Below, one piece after another: positions 16,716 to 24,806 of a DNA stretch of 64,000 bases (its first letter is position 1; each line of letters begins with the position of its first letter). A model generated the notes under the pieces. That model saw nothing but the letters and a program-made list of their open reading frames with translations, searched no databases and was not told the origin of the DNA. A program made the translations under genes and the position numbers. This stretch comes from Maricaulis sp. (GTDB taxonomy: Bacteria; Pseudomonadota; Alphaproteobacteria; Caulobacterales; Maricaulaceae), in the NCBI RefSeq assembly GCF_017643475.1, contig NZ_JAEPNI010000001.1, positions 558,001-622,000 of the forward strand, given 5' to 3'.

Positions 16716-17080
16716 CGTGCGATCTCCGTTTCCCCGAGACAGGTCGTCTCACCATCTTCCAAGCGTATCACTTTGAGGGATATCGTCATGTTTTCAGGTG
16801 TTTCGCTGGTCATTTCGGCCTCGAAACGAAGCGGGGTGCCGGCCGGCGAGGGTGCAGGATACATGGTCGATTGCCGGATCTGACGTGCGCCCGGGGCCAG
16901 TTCCTCGACCAGTCCGCGCAGAACGGAACACAAAAGCGCGCCATGAGCCACCGTCTTTCCAAAGCGGGTGTGTGCGGAAAATTCCGGGTCGACATGGATG
17001 GGGTTATCGTCACCGGACAGGCGCGCAAACGCGTCAAAATCATCCTGGGTGAAGGAGAGCTCCCTGACCGCGCGGCTCAT
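16712..17080 (-). CDS. MaoC-family (R)-specific enoyl-CoA hydratase-like protein
   Basis: 122 residues. The hydratase-2 motif FARLSGDDNPIHVDPEF, with its catalytic aspartate and histidine, lies at about residues 18-34, and the segment TRFGKTVAHGALLCSVL follows. Such enzymes hydrate trans-2-enoyl-CoA to (R)-3-hydroxyacyl-CoA, linking beta-oxidation or other CoA pathways. It overlaps the acyl-CoA ligase gene by four bases and the next MaoC-like gene by four, showing tight coupling in one operon. Confidence 0.87.
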   Translation of the reverse strand: MSRAVRELSFTQDDFDAFARLSGDDNPIHVDPEFSAHTRFGKTVAHGALLCSVLRGLVEELAPGARQIRQSTMYPAPSPAGTPLRFEAEMTSETPENMTISLKVIRLEDGETTCLGETEIAR

Positions 17081-18579
17081 TGTGTTGCCTCCGGGCAGGG
17101 CAGGAGGTGCTTTTGCACCTTGCCGGCCGCCGTGCGCGGCAGGTCGTATGTGAAGCGAACGTATTTCGGCACCTTGTAGGCCGCCAGACGTTCACGGCAC
17201 CAGGTGCGCAATTCCTCCTCGCTGGCCTCCTGGTTGACGCGCAGGATGATGTGGGCACAGCCGACCTCACCCCATTTCTCGTCAGCCACGCCGGCAACGG
17301 CGCTTTCCTGGACGGCCGGGTGTTCGTCGAGAATATTCTCCACCTCGGCCGGATAGACGTTCTCGCCGCCGGAAATATACATCTCCTTGATCCGGCCGGC
17401 GATGAAGCAATAACCGTCCTCGTCAAACCGTCCCAGATCGCCGCTCTTGAGCCAGCCATCCTCGGTGAAGAGCTTTGCGGTCTCCTGCGGACGTTTCCAG
17501 TAACCCGGCGTCAGACCTGGACCGCGGAACTGAATTTCGCCGGTTTCGCCCGCCTCCAGCGGCTGGTTGTCCGGGCCGGCGATGCGCGCTTCCACCATCT
17601 GCTGGGCGCGGCCAACAGAGCCGATCTTGTCCAGGGCATTGGCTTCATCGACCAGGAAGGCCGTCGGACCGGTCTCGGTCATGCCGAAACCATTGCAAAC
17701 CGTTGCGCCATGCCTGGCAAAGGTTTCCACCAGTACATCCGCCAGCGGAGCCCCGCCACAAGACCAGTGACGCAAACGGGTGAGATCGGTCTTCTCGAAA
17801 TCCTCATGCAGGGCGAGGCCGCGATAACAGGCCGGGACACCGATGAAGACATCCAGCGTGCCTTGGCCGATCAGCTTGAGCATCGGGCCGGGCTCGAAAC
17901 CGGGCAGGACGTGGACCAGCCCGCCACTCATCAATACGGGCAGGGTGTGCAAGTTGATGCCGGCAGTATGAAACAGCGGCAGGAAATTCAGCGTCGCGTC
18001 TCCGGGACGCAGGCCAATGGCCTGGCCTATATTGGTATAGTTCACCAGTGCCATCTGATAGGTCTGGATCACGCCTTTGGGTTTGCCCGTCGTGCCCGAG
18101 GTGTAGATCAGATACCAGGGCTCGTCGCCGGGCCAGATCTCGCGGCCGGCATGGGGCTCGCAGCGATCCCTGCCTGCGCAGTAATCGCTGTCGATGGCGA
18201 GCGGTTCCAGTCCGGTCAGCGCACCGGCCTCGGCGGCTGCTGCGGCGTCTTCCGCGCCTGTCAGCAGGAGTTTCGGCTTGCTGTCCTCGATGAGCACGGT
18301 GAGTTCCTTGCCCGGCATGCGCCAGTTCAAAGGCACCAGGATCGCGCCCAGCTTGCCGCAGGCGAACAGCAGTTCGAAGAACTCCACCCGGTTCCGACAC
18401 AGGACGGAGACACAATCACCCGCTTCAATACCCTGTTCCGCCAGCCAGCTTGCGGCTTTTGATGCGCGCTGTTCGAGCAGGCGGTAGGTGATTTCCTCTC
18501 CCGTCTCGATGACATGGAAGGCGGTCGCATCCGGCGTCAGCTTGGCGCGCTGGCGGGTAATGTCGGGCAGGAAAAACAT
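17077..18579 (-). CDS. AMP-dependent acyl-CoA synthetase/ligase
   Basis: 500 residues of the ANL superfamily. The P-loop-like motif is YLIYTSGTTGKPKGV (near residue 160), the adenine motif reads NGFGMTETG, and the hinge/ribose motif is SGDLGRFDEDG. The catalytic lysine region PRTAAGKVQKHLLP is at the C-terminus. It activates a carboxylic acid (fatty, aromatic or cyclic) to its CoA thioester with ATP. The substrate cannot be read from the sequence. The start codon follows the crotonase stop directly, so expression is coupled. It is probably the entry step of the operon's pathway. Confidence 0.93.
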   Translation of the reverse strand: MFFLPDITRQRAKLTPDATAFHVIETGEEITYRLLEQRASKAASWLAEQGIEAGDCVSVLCRNRVEFFELLFACGKLGAILVPLNWRMPGKELTVLIEDSKPKLLLTGAEDAAAAAEAGALTGLEPLAIDSDYCAGRDRCEPHAGREIWPGDEPWYLIYTSGTTGKPKGVIQTYQMALVNYTNIGQAIGLRPGDATLNFLPLFHTAGINLHTLPVLMSGGLVHVLPGFEPGPMLKLIGQGTLDVFIGVPACYRGLALHEDFEKTDLTRLRHWSCGGAPLADVLVETFARHGATVCNGFGMTETGPTAFLVDEANALDKIGSVGRAQQMVEARIAGPDNQPLEAGETGEIQFRGPGLTPGYWKRPQETAKLFTEDGWLKSGDLGRFDEDGYCFIAGRIKEMYISGGENVYPAEVENILDEHPAVQESAVAGVADEKWGEVGCAHIILRVNQEASEEELRTWCRERLAAYKVPKYVRFTYDLPRTAAGKVQKHLLPCPEATQ

Positions 18580-19377
18580 CTAACTCTCACCTTTGGGCGG
18601 TGTCTGCGGGTACAGGAAATCATGCATGCGCTGCACGGTCTCATCTCGATCGATGAGTTCGAGGAAGGCCAGGCGTTCGGCGTCCAGCGCTCGTGCAAGC
18701 CGGTCAGCGCCGCCCAGGCTGAGCAGGCGACCGGCGCGAATGCTGGCGCGATCAAGGGGCTCGCATTGAGTGATGAGCCGGGCAAGGCGATCATTGAGCT
18801 GTCGGCTCTCGCAGACCTCGTCAACAAGGCCCCGTCGGGCCATTTCGCCCGCGTCCAGTCGCTTGTCCATGCTGAGCCAATTGCGAGTGAAACCGGTTCC
18901 GGCCCGGTCTGGCATCATCGCCGTCCAGCCACCATCCGGGGCAAAGCCCACGCGGGCATAATAGGGTTGGGCGAAGGCTGTTTCGCTGGCGATGACATGG
19001 TCACAGGCCAACATCAGCCCGATGGATCCACCGGTCACAGGGCCATTGAGGGCGCAGACAAGAAGGGCGTTCTGGTCGACAATCCTGAGAAGGCTCTCGT
19101 TGAGCGTCCCGACAATGTCACGGGCGAAACCGAGTAGTCCTGCCCGGTTGTGCGAGCGGTCGTAAAACTCCCGGATATCACCGCCACAGGAAAAGGCGGT
19201 CCCGCTTCCGGTCAGCACGATCGTTCTGGCTTGCCGATATGTGTCCAGGGCCTGGCAGAGACTGCCAAGCAGTTCCGGCGTCAGCGCATTGCCCCGGTGC
19301 GGACGGTTGAGCGTCAGCGTTAGGCAATCACCGTCCAACCGGGTCTGGACCGGGTTATCGACAAGCGCGATCGTCAC
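18580..19377 (-). CDS. Crotonase-fold enoyl-CoA hydratase/isomerase
   Basis: 265 residues. The oxyanion-hole segments are FSCGGDIREFYDR (about residues 63-75) and GPVTGGSIGLMLACD (about residues 111-125). The position that carries the first catalytic glutamate in true enoyl-CoA hydratases (usually QPE) is tyrosine here (FAQPYYARVG), and the segment FAPDGGW resembles isomerase-type members such as PaaG. Double-bond isomerisation or a related reaction is thus more likely than simple hydration. It is the second gene of the operon and overlaps tetR by four bases. Confidence 0.85.
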   Translation of the reverse strand: MTIALVDNPVQTRLDGDCLTLTLNRPHRGNALTPELLGSLCQALDTYRQARTIVLTGSGTAFSCGGDIREFYDRSHNRAGLLGFARDIVGTLNESLLRIVDQNALLVCALNGPVTGGSIGLMLACDHVIASETAFAQPYYARVGFAPDGGWTAMMPDRAGTGFTRNWLSMDKRLDAGEMARRGLVDEVCESRQLNDRLARLITQCEPLDRASIRAGRLLSLGGADRLARALDAERLAFLELIDRDETVQRMHDFLYPQTPPKGES

Positions 19378-19985
19378 GGACGAATGCCTTCAGAGATCAT
19401 GGCGATCGCGGCGTCTGCGACTTCCTCAGCCGGGCGTTTCGTGCCCCAGACACCGAAGCGCAGTCCCAGGAAAACACTCATCCCGATCAGGGCCCAGGCG
19501 CGGGTGGACACATCTCCTTCCGTGATCTCGCCGCGCTCCGCAGCTTCACCAAGATTGCGCTTATAACCCTCGGCGAAACGCTGATAGTGTGCCTTGTGTG
19601 CATCAGGAGCGACGAATTGTGCCTCCTCGATGATGCGGTAGAGATTCTGGTGTTCGCGGGCAAATTCGATGTAGGCGATCAGGCCTTTTCGCTCGGCATC
19701 GATGCGGTCTGTGGCCCCCTCGACGCGCTCGGCGATCCAGGCCCGGACCATCTGACCCATATGAGCCACAAGTGCCCGGAAAATCTCGTCTTTTGAGTCG
19801 AAATAGACATAGAAAGTGCCCAGCGCAACGCTCGCTCGACGGGTGATGTCACCGATCGATGTTGCGTGGAATCCATCCTCGCCAAACGCAAGTTCTGCGG
19901 CTTCGAGAAGCTTGTTCCGTGTCCGCTGTCCCCTGGCGGTTTTCGGGCTCTTTGAGCTCATGGCTGCATTTTCAGAAGTTGACAT
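19374..19985 (-). CDS. TetR-family repressor of the acyl-CoA operon
   Basis: 203 residues. The N-terminal helix-turn-helix is at residues about 20-65 (RNKLLEAAELAFGEDGF..TSIGDITRRASVALGTFYVYFDSKDEIF). The C-terminal ligand-binding domain has the helical pattern of TetR proteins that sense acyl-CoA or aromatic compounds. As first gene of the operon it probably represses itself, and the TCAGTTTTCACAAAATTGA palindrome immediately upstream (19991-20009) also covers the divergent hydrolase-TonB receptor unit. The ligand is unknown; the operon suggests a CoA thioester or its precursor. Confidence 0.9.
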   Translation of the reverse strand: MSTSENAAMSSKSPKTARGQRTRNKLLEAAELAFGEDGFHATSIGDITRRASVALGTFYVYFDSKDEIFRALVAHMGQMVRAWIAERVEGATDRIDAERKGLIAYIEFAREHQNLYRIIEEAQFVAPDAHKAHYQRFAEGYKRNLGEAAERGEITEGDVSTRAWALIGMSVFLGLRFGVWGTKRPAEEVADAAIAMISEGIRP

Positions 19986-19990
19986 ATGAT

Positions 19991-20009
19991 TCAGTTTTCA
20001 CAAAATTGA
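19991..20009. promoter_or_regulatory. Palindromic operator candidate for the TetR regulator
   Basis: TCAGTTTTCACAAAATTGA is a 19-base near-perfect palindrome (8-base arms TCAGTTTT and AAAATTGA, one mismatch, 3-base centre). It lies six bases from the tetR start and 36 from the divergent hydrolase start. A second outer symmetry, CATATGATT at 19983-19991 against AATCAATATG at 20015-20024, surrounds it. This is where a TetR dimer would be expected. Confidence 0.6.
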
Positions 20010-20044
20010 CGATAAATCAATATGACACAATTCGCGCCACCACG

Positions 20045-20977
20045 ATGCGCGAGGGGGGAAACGCCGCAGTGCTCGACGCACGTGCCCACCAGCCGGACGA
20101 AACCGGACGCCGCTCCAGCCTCGAATTGAGGGACGGGACCCTGTTGTCCTTCCTCGACGAAGGTTCCGGTGAGCCTGTTGTGCTGGTGCACGGCTGGGCG
20201 GTAACGGCGGAGTATTTCGACGCTGTCGCGGCCGAGCTTTCCAGCGATTTCCGTGTCATTCGACCCGACTTGCGCGCTCATGGGCTGACACCTTCCGGTG
20301 ATCTCCCGCTGGAGATTGGAACGCTGGCTGCGGATCTGGCTGAGGTGTTGGAACAGCTCGATCTGACCAATGCCGTGATCCTGGGCTGGTCGATGGGTGC
20401 GCTTGTTGCCTGGCGTCATTTGCTTGAGTTCGGCAGTGAGCGGGTCTCGGGCCACATCATCGAGGACATGACCCCACGCGTGCTCAACACCGCCGATTGG
20501 CAGCTTGGCATGTCCAACGGGCTCGATGCGGCCGCCAGTGCCCGCGCCATCCGCGCGATGGAGCGTGATTGGCCCGCTTATGCAGAGGCCTTCACGCCGA
20601 AAATCATTTCCCGTGAGCGCGGTATCCGCGATCCGGAACTGATCGGACGTATTCGCGCGGAAATCCAGACACGTGATCCCAAGGCCATGGCCGCTCTGTG
20701 GAGCGCCATGGTCCAGGAAGACTTTCGGGCCGAACTGCCTGCCATCACCTTGCCGACCCTGGTGACCTACGGCGAGCGCAGTGACGCCTACGGACCGGAG
20801 ACGAGCCGGTATCTCGTTGAATCTTTGCCGAATTCGGAACGGAAGGGCTTTCCGCGTTCGGGCCATGCACCGCATCTGGAGGAACCGGAAGAGTTCTCGG
20901 AAGCGGTTATCGCGTTCCTGCACCGTGTGCAGACGGGCAGGGACGCTGGACGTAATTTTGAGGGGAGTACCCAATGA
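20045..20977 (+). CDS. Alpha/beta hydrolase next to the TonB receptor
   Basis: 310 residues. The oxyanion-hole motif VVLVHGWAV (about residue 43), the DLRAHG strand, the nucleophile elbow GWSMGAL, and a C-terminal SGHAPHLEEPEEF histidine show a serine hydrolase of the haloperoxidase/esterase type. It may hydrolyse an ester taken up by the downstream TonB receptor, whose start overlaps its stop by four bases. The ATG at 20045 has no good ribosome site; a GTG at 20069 after GAGGGGGGAAACG is an alternative start. No signal peptide is seen, so the enzyme is cytosolic. Confidence 0.85.
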   Translation: MREGGNAAVLDARAHQPDETGRRSSLELRDGTLLSFLDEGSGEPVVLVHGWAVTAEYFDAVAAELSSDFRVIRPDLRAHGLTPSGDLPLEIGTLAADLAEVLEQLDLTNAVILGWSMGALVAWRHLLEFGSERVSGHIIEDMTPRVLNTADWQLGMSNGLDAAASARAIRAMERDWPAYAEAFTPKIISRERGIRDPELIGRIRAEIQTRDPKAMAALWSAMVQEDFRAELPAITLPTLVTYGERSDAYGPETSRYLVESLPNSERKGFPRSGHAPHLEEPEEFSEAVIAFLHRVQTGRDAGRNFEGSTQ

Positions 20978-23280
20978 AACTGTCAAACAAACTTACCCGC
21001 TCGCTGTTGATGGCGAGCACCATGGTGGGCGGCCTGGCTGTCACCGCGCCGGCGCTCGCGCAGGACAATTCCGCCAGTGACGAGGTCATCACCGTCACTG
21101 CGCGTCGTCGGGAAGAGAGCCTGCAGGATGTGCCGCTGTCCGTAACCGCTGTCAGCGGTGCCGAGCTGGAACGTTCCGGCGCCGTCGATATTGTCGCGAT
21201 TGCGGATGTAACGCCGAACGTGACGCTCGAAGTTTCCCGCGGCACCAGTTCCACCCTGTCCGCCTTCATGCGCGGCGTTGGCCAGCAGGACCCGGTCGCC
21301 GGCTTCGAATCCGGTGTCGGCATCTATGTTGATGACGTTTATCTGAACCGTCCGCAGGGCGCTGTTCTCGACCTGATCGATGTTGAGCGCGTCGAGGTCC
21401 TGCGTGGTCCCCAAGGTACGCTCTATGGCCGCAACACCATCGGTGGCGCGATCAAATACGTGACACGTCGTCTGGATGTTGATGACCCGACCCTATCTGC
21501 GCGCGTCAATGTGGGCAGCCACGGCCAGTTCGACCAGATCGTCACGGCGTCCACGCCGCTGAGCGATACATTCCGCGTGGGTGGAACGTTTGCCAACCTG
21601 ACGCGCGACGGTTTCGGCGAGAACGTCTTTCTCGGTATGGACAACTACAACAAGGACATTTTTGGCTACCGCCTGTCCGCCGAGTGGGAGCCCAGCGACA
21701 CGGTCTTCTTCCGCCTCGCCTATGACAATATCGAGGACACCTCAAATCCGCGTGGGGGTCATCGCCTGATCCCGGGCGCATTCTCCGGAGCTCCGGTTCT
21801 GGATGATGTCCATGACACGCGTGCCGGCCTGATGGTTGTTGATCAGGAAGTCACCTCCGAGGGTATCTCCCTGCTGGCCGAGTGGGAGATCAATGAGAAC
21901 TGGTCTGTTCGCAATATTCTCTCGGATCGTGAAGACCGTTCGGTCACCCCGATCGATTTCGATAATCTGCCGAGCGGCGATCTCGATGTCCCGGCAATCT
22001 ATGAAAACGAGCAGTTCTCCGAAGAATTCCAGCTGCTCTATTCCGGCGACCGCCTGAACGGTGTGATGGGGTATTACTACCTCGACGCCAATGCCTCGAC
22101 GGTCTTTGACGTGCTACTGGCCAATGTCGGTCCACTGATCAACCTGCCGGGCCTGAATGCCCAGACCTTTGGCGATGTTGCTACCGAGACCTGGTCTGTC
22201 TTTGCCAATTTCACCTATGACATCAATGACGAGTTCAGCCTGACCCTGGGCGGCCGCTATACCGAGGATGAGCGTACATCCACGGTTCTGCGTCGCACCT
22301 ATGTCGGCGGTTTCTCGGAGTTCTTTGGTGGCGCAGGTGTGCCGATCGCCACGACGTCTGACTTCACAGGCACGAACAGCTGGGATGATTTCTCGCCGAC
22401 CGTGTCGCTGGCTTACCAGCCGAATAGCGCGAACAACTATTACTTCACATTCAGCCAGGGCTTCAAAGGGGGCGGTTTCGACCCGCGCGCCCAGACGACC
22501 GCCACGCCGGACTTTGACCAGTCTGGTTCCGTCACCGCGGACGAGATCTATGATTTCATGGCCTTCGATCCGGAAACGGTCGACAGTTTCGAGATCGGCT
22601 GGAAATACCAGAGCGGCAGCTATCGCCACAGCCTGGCGTTTTTCCACATGGACTATACCGACATCCAGGTGCCCGGTTCCGTGGGTGTGGACACCAATAA
22701 TGACGGTGTGAACGACACCTTCACCGGTGTGACCACGAATGCCGGCGCAGCCACCATCCGTGGTCTGGAGTATGAAGGTATGCTCGACATGGGTCAGGAC
22801 ATGGTGACCAGTGGCGACAGCCTCTCCCTGGGCTGGGCGATCGGGCTGCTGGACGGCGAGTATGACGAGTTCGTCAACGCTTTCGGTGTGGATGTCTCCG
22901 ACCAGGTCGTCATCCAGAATACCCCCGATCTGACGGCCTCCTTCACGTTGACATATGTCCGGCCGGTCGCGGATGGAGATCTGCAGGTTTCCAATACGAT
23001 CAGTCATCGCGGCGATAGCTCCCAGTTCGAATTCCCCTTCCCGGAACTCGACCAGGAAGCCTACACGCTGTGGAATGCGTCCGCTGTTTGGGAATCCGGT
23101 GATGGCCGCTGGCAGCTGGGCGTGCATGGTCGCAATCTGACAGACGAGGAATATCGCGTCTCCGGCTATGACTTCGTCAACAACGACACGCTGGCTCCTG
23201 AGCTGGGCCTGGAGGGCACGCTGATCGGCTATTACGGTCCGCCGCGCACAGTCACCGCAACGGCCGCCTGGCGTTACTAG
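20974..23280 (+). CDS. TonB-dependent outer-membrane receptor
   Basis: 768 residues. A signal peptide is cleaved after APALAQ (about residue 26). A TonB box-like EVITVTA stretch precedes the plug domain, which includes QDVPLSVTAVSGAELERSG and VEVLRGPQGTLYGRNTIGGAI. A 22-stranded barrel follows and ends in the aromatic WRY terminus. Such receptors use proton-motive force via TonB to import siderophores, sugars or other large molecules. The coupled hydrolase and divergent acyl-CoA operon suggest a lipid-like, terpenoid, aromatic or ester substrate rather than iron, but this is inference. No Fur-like site is visible upstream. Confidence 0.94.
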   Translation: MKLSNKLTRSLLMASTMVGGLAVTAPALAQDNSASDEVITVTARRREESLQDVPLSVTAVSGAELERSGAVDIVAIADVTPNVTLEVSRGTSSTLSAFMRGVGQQDPVAGFESGVGIYVDDVYLNRPQGAVLDLIDVERVEVLRGPQGTLYGRNTIGGAIKYVTRRLDVDDPTLSARVNVGSHGQFDQIVTASTPLSDTFRVGGTFANLTRDGFGENVFLGMDNYNKDIFGYRLSAEWEPSDTVFFRLAYDNIEDTSNPRGGHRLIPGAFSGAPVLDDVHDTRAGLMVVDQEVTSEGISLLAEWEINENWSVRNILSDREDRSVTPIDFDNLPSGDLDVPAIYENEQFSEEFQLLYSGDRLNGVMGYYYLDANASTVFDVLLANVGPLINLPGLNAQTFGDVATETWSVFANFTYDINDEFSLTLGGRYTEDERTSTVLRRTYVGGFSEFFGGAGVPIATTSDFTGTNSWDDFSPTVSLAYQPNSANNYYFTFSQGFKGGGFDPRAQTTATPDFDQSGSVTADEIYDFMAFDPETVDSFEIGWKYQSGSYRHSLAFFHMDYTDIQVPGSVGVDTNNDGVNDTFTGVTTNAGAATIRGLEYEGMLDMGQDMVTSGDSLSLGWAIGLLDGEYDEFVNAFGVDVSDQVVIQNTPDLTASFTLTYVRPVADGDLQVSNTISHRGDSSQFEFPFPELDQEAYTLWNASAVWESGDGRWQLGVHGRNLTDEEYRVSGYDFVNNDTLAPELGLEGTLIGYYGPPRTVTATAAWRY

Positions 23281-23289
23281 GCTGAACAT

Positions 23290-23320
23290 GAAACGGCGGG
23301 CCTGGCCCGCCGTTTCTCTT
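23290..23320 (+). terminator. Terminator after the TonB receptor
   Basis: GAAACGGCGGG and CCCGCCGTTTC form a perfect 11-bp stem with a CCTGG loop, followed by TCTTTG, just downstream of the stop at 23280. Confidence 0.8.
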
Positions 23321-23356
23321 TGTGAGATCAGTCGCATGAGTTCGGGAGAGTGAGCG

Positions 23357-24295
23357 ATGATGAAATGGATTCTGGGCCTGGTGGTCATCCTGCTGGTTGT
23401 GGTGGGCTGGATGTTCTTCAAGCCTGAACCGGCGGCGGACCTGCGCCCGGCCTCTGAACGTCCCGTTCCAACGTCGCCATACTGGAGCGAGGACGATCAC
23501 TGGGTTGATGCCGACGGCATGACTTTCCGCGTCCGCGAGCAAGGACCGCAAGGCGCGCCTGTAATCGTGCTCATCCACGGTTTTTCCTATTCGCTGGAAA
23601 GTTTTGACGCCTGGGCGGAAGACCTCGCAGTCGATTATCGCGTTGTGCGCTTCGATCTGCCGGGCCACGCCCTGACCGGTCCCGATCCGCAGCAGCGCTA
23701 TTCAGTACGCGAGACCGTCGCGCTGACTGCGTCTCTTCTGGACTCGCTGGGCCATGATGATGTGGTTCTGGTCGGCAATTCCCTGGGCGGGCTGGTGTCC
23801 TGGCGGCTCGCCGCCGAGCAGCCGGAACTTGTCTCCAGGCTGATCCTGCTGGCGCCGGGTGGTTTCTCAATCAATGGCGTCACCGAGGATCCGGTGCCGG
23901 TTCCTGCGCCGGTCGCCTTCTTCATGACCTCTGCTCCGCAAGCCATGGTCGGCGCGGCATCCGCGGGGCTGTTTGGGGACCCGACTAATATGCCGGCTGA
24001 ATTACCGGGGCGCGTCCACGACCTGATGCGCCAGCCCGGTGTCGGTCAGGCCCTGGTCGAACGCCTGGAGGTCTTCACCCTGCCAGCCCCGGAAACAGAC
24101 CTTGCCCGGGTCGAGGCTGATACGCTGATCCTGTGGGGCGAACTCGACCGCATCGTCCCGCCCGACCATGGTCCGCGTTTTGTCGACGCCATGCCCTCAG
24201 CGCGCCTGGAAGTCATGCCGGGCCTCGGCCATGTCGTGCATGAAGAAGCGCCCGAGGTGAGCCTGGAGCGCGTGCGGGCGTTTCTGGAGGATTAA
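23357..24295 (+). CDS. Membrane-anchored or exported alpha/beta hydrolase
   Basis: 312 residues. It starts MMKWILGLVVILLVVVGWMFF, an uncleaved anchor or signal segment, then a linker and an alpha/beta hydrolase fold. The oxyanion motif is VLIHGFSYS, the nucleophile elbow VGNSLGGLV (serine), and the catalytic histidine segment LGHVVHEEAP near the C-terminus, with an aspartate in GELDRIVPP. The substrate is unknown. The periplasmic face is likely. Its 3' end overlaps the convergent BlaI-type gene by four bases. Confidence 0.83.
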   Translation: MMKWILGLVVILLVVVGWMFFKPEPAADLRPASERPVPTSPYWSEDDHWVDADGMTFRVREQGPQGAPVIVLIHGFSYSLESFDAWAEDLAVDYRVVRFDLPGHALTGPDPQQRYSVRETVALTASLLDSLGHDDVVLVGNSLGGLVSWRLAAEQPELVSRLILLAPGGFSINGVTEDPVPVPAPVAFFMTSAPQAMVGAASAGLFGDPTNMPAELPGRVHDLMRQPGVGQALVERLEVFTLPAPETDLARVEADTLILWGELDRIVPPDHGPRFVDAMPSARLEVMPGLGHVVHEEAPEVSLERVRAFLED

Positions 24296-24660
24296 CCCTG
24301 AGCGCGTTTGGCGCGGCGCGCTTCGATTTCAGCCTGGAGGTCGGCCCAGTCCTGGGGGTCGATATCGCTTTCGCGCAGGACAACGACACCCGTGCCACCG
24401 GCCGGGCTTTCACCATTCAGCAGGCGGCCCAGGGCGTGGGTCTGGGCGGTCGAACGGTTGAGCAGCGGACGATAGGTAACCTGGCGGCCTTGCTGGCGGC
24501 GGTCGACCGCGCCCTTGCGAACCAGAGAGCGCAGCGTGTTGAGGGTCTGGCTGGCGCCCTGGCGTGTGGCCACGGCCAGTTCGCTGACTGACACACTGCC
24601 CTTGTCCCAGATCACACGCATCGCTTCGTTTTCGCGATTTGTAAGGGCTGTGGCAGACAT
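24292..24660 (-). CDS. BlaI/MecI/CopY-type winged-helix regulator
   Basis: 122 residues. The N-terminal winged-helix (about residues 5-70) reads LTNRENEAMRVIWDKGSVSVSELAVA, then QTLNTLRSLVRKGAVDR, the family recognition helix and wing. The C-terminal tail is short, without the metal-binding cysteines of CopY and without a BlaR1-type neighbour, so the controlled gene is not obvious. The downstream hydrolase converges. I used the ATG at 24660; an upstream in-frame extension lacks a ribosome site. Near 24696-24715 there is a TCCTG/CAGGA inverted repeat, a possible autoregulatory site. Confidence 0.75.
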   Translation of the reverse strand: MSATALTNRENEAMRVIWDKGSVSVSELAVATRQGASQTLNTLRSLVRKGAVDRRQQGRQVTYRPLLNRSTAQTHALGRLLNGESPAGGTGVVVLRESDIDPQDWADLQAEIEARRAKRAQG

Positions 24661-24806
24661 CACGGACTCCAGACTAAGAACCAAGCGACCCATTCCTGAA
24701 CAATGGAACAGGATTAACAAATCCTTTGCAATAGCGGGGCCGGTTAACGATTAGGGCGTTTGCAGTGACTGGTCTTGCTGCGTCCTTTCTGTGTTTCTGA
24801 CCGGTC

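Noticed and set aside
17080-18462. Long open frame of 460 residues antisense to the acyl-CoA ligase
   Set aside because: It lies entirely opposite a gene with full ligase motifs; such frames arise from the high-GC codon bias and show no family features or ribosome site.
20974-23280. TonB receptor as an iron-siderophore receptor under Fur
   Set aside because: No Fur-like box is visible and the gene is coupled to a hydrolase and a TetR-controlled region.
22114-23421. Open frame of 435 residues antisense to the TonB receptor
   Set aside because: It is a composition shadow of a strongly supported receptor gene.
24698-24709. GAAC-N4-GAAC as a second LexA box near the BlaI-type gene
   Set aside because: The spacing is 4 bases and not 7, so it does not fit the alphaproteobacterial SOS site.
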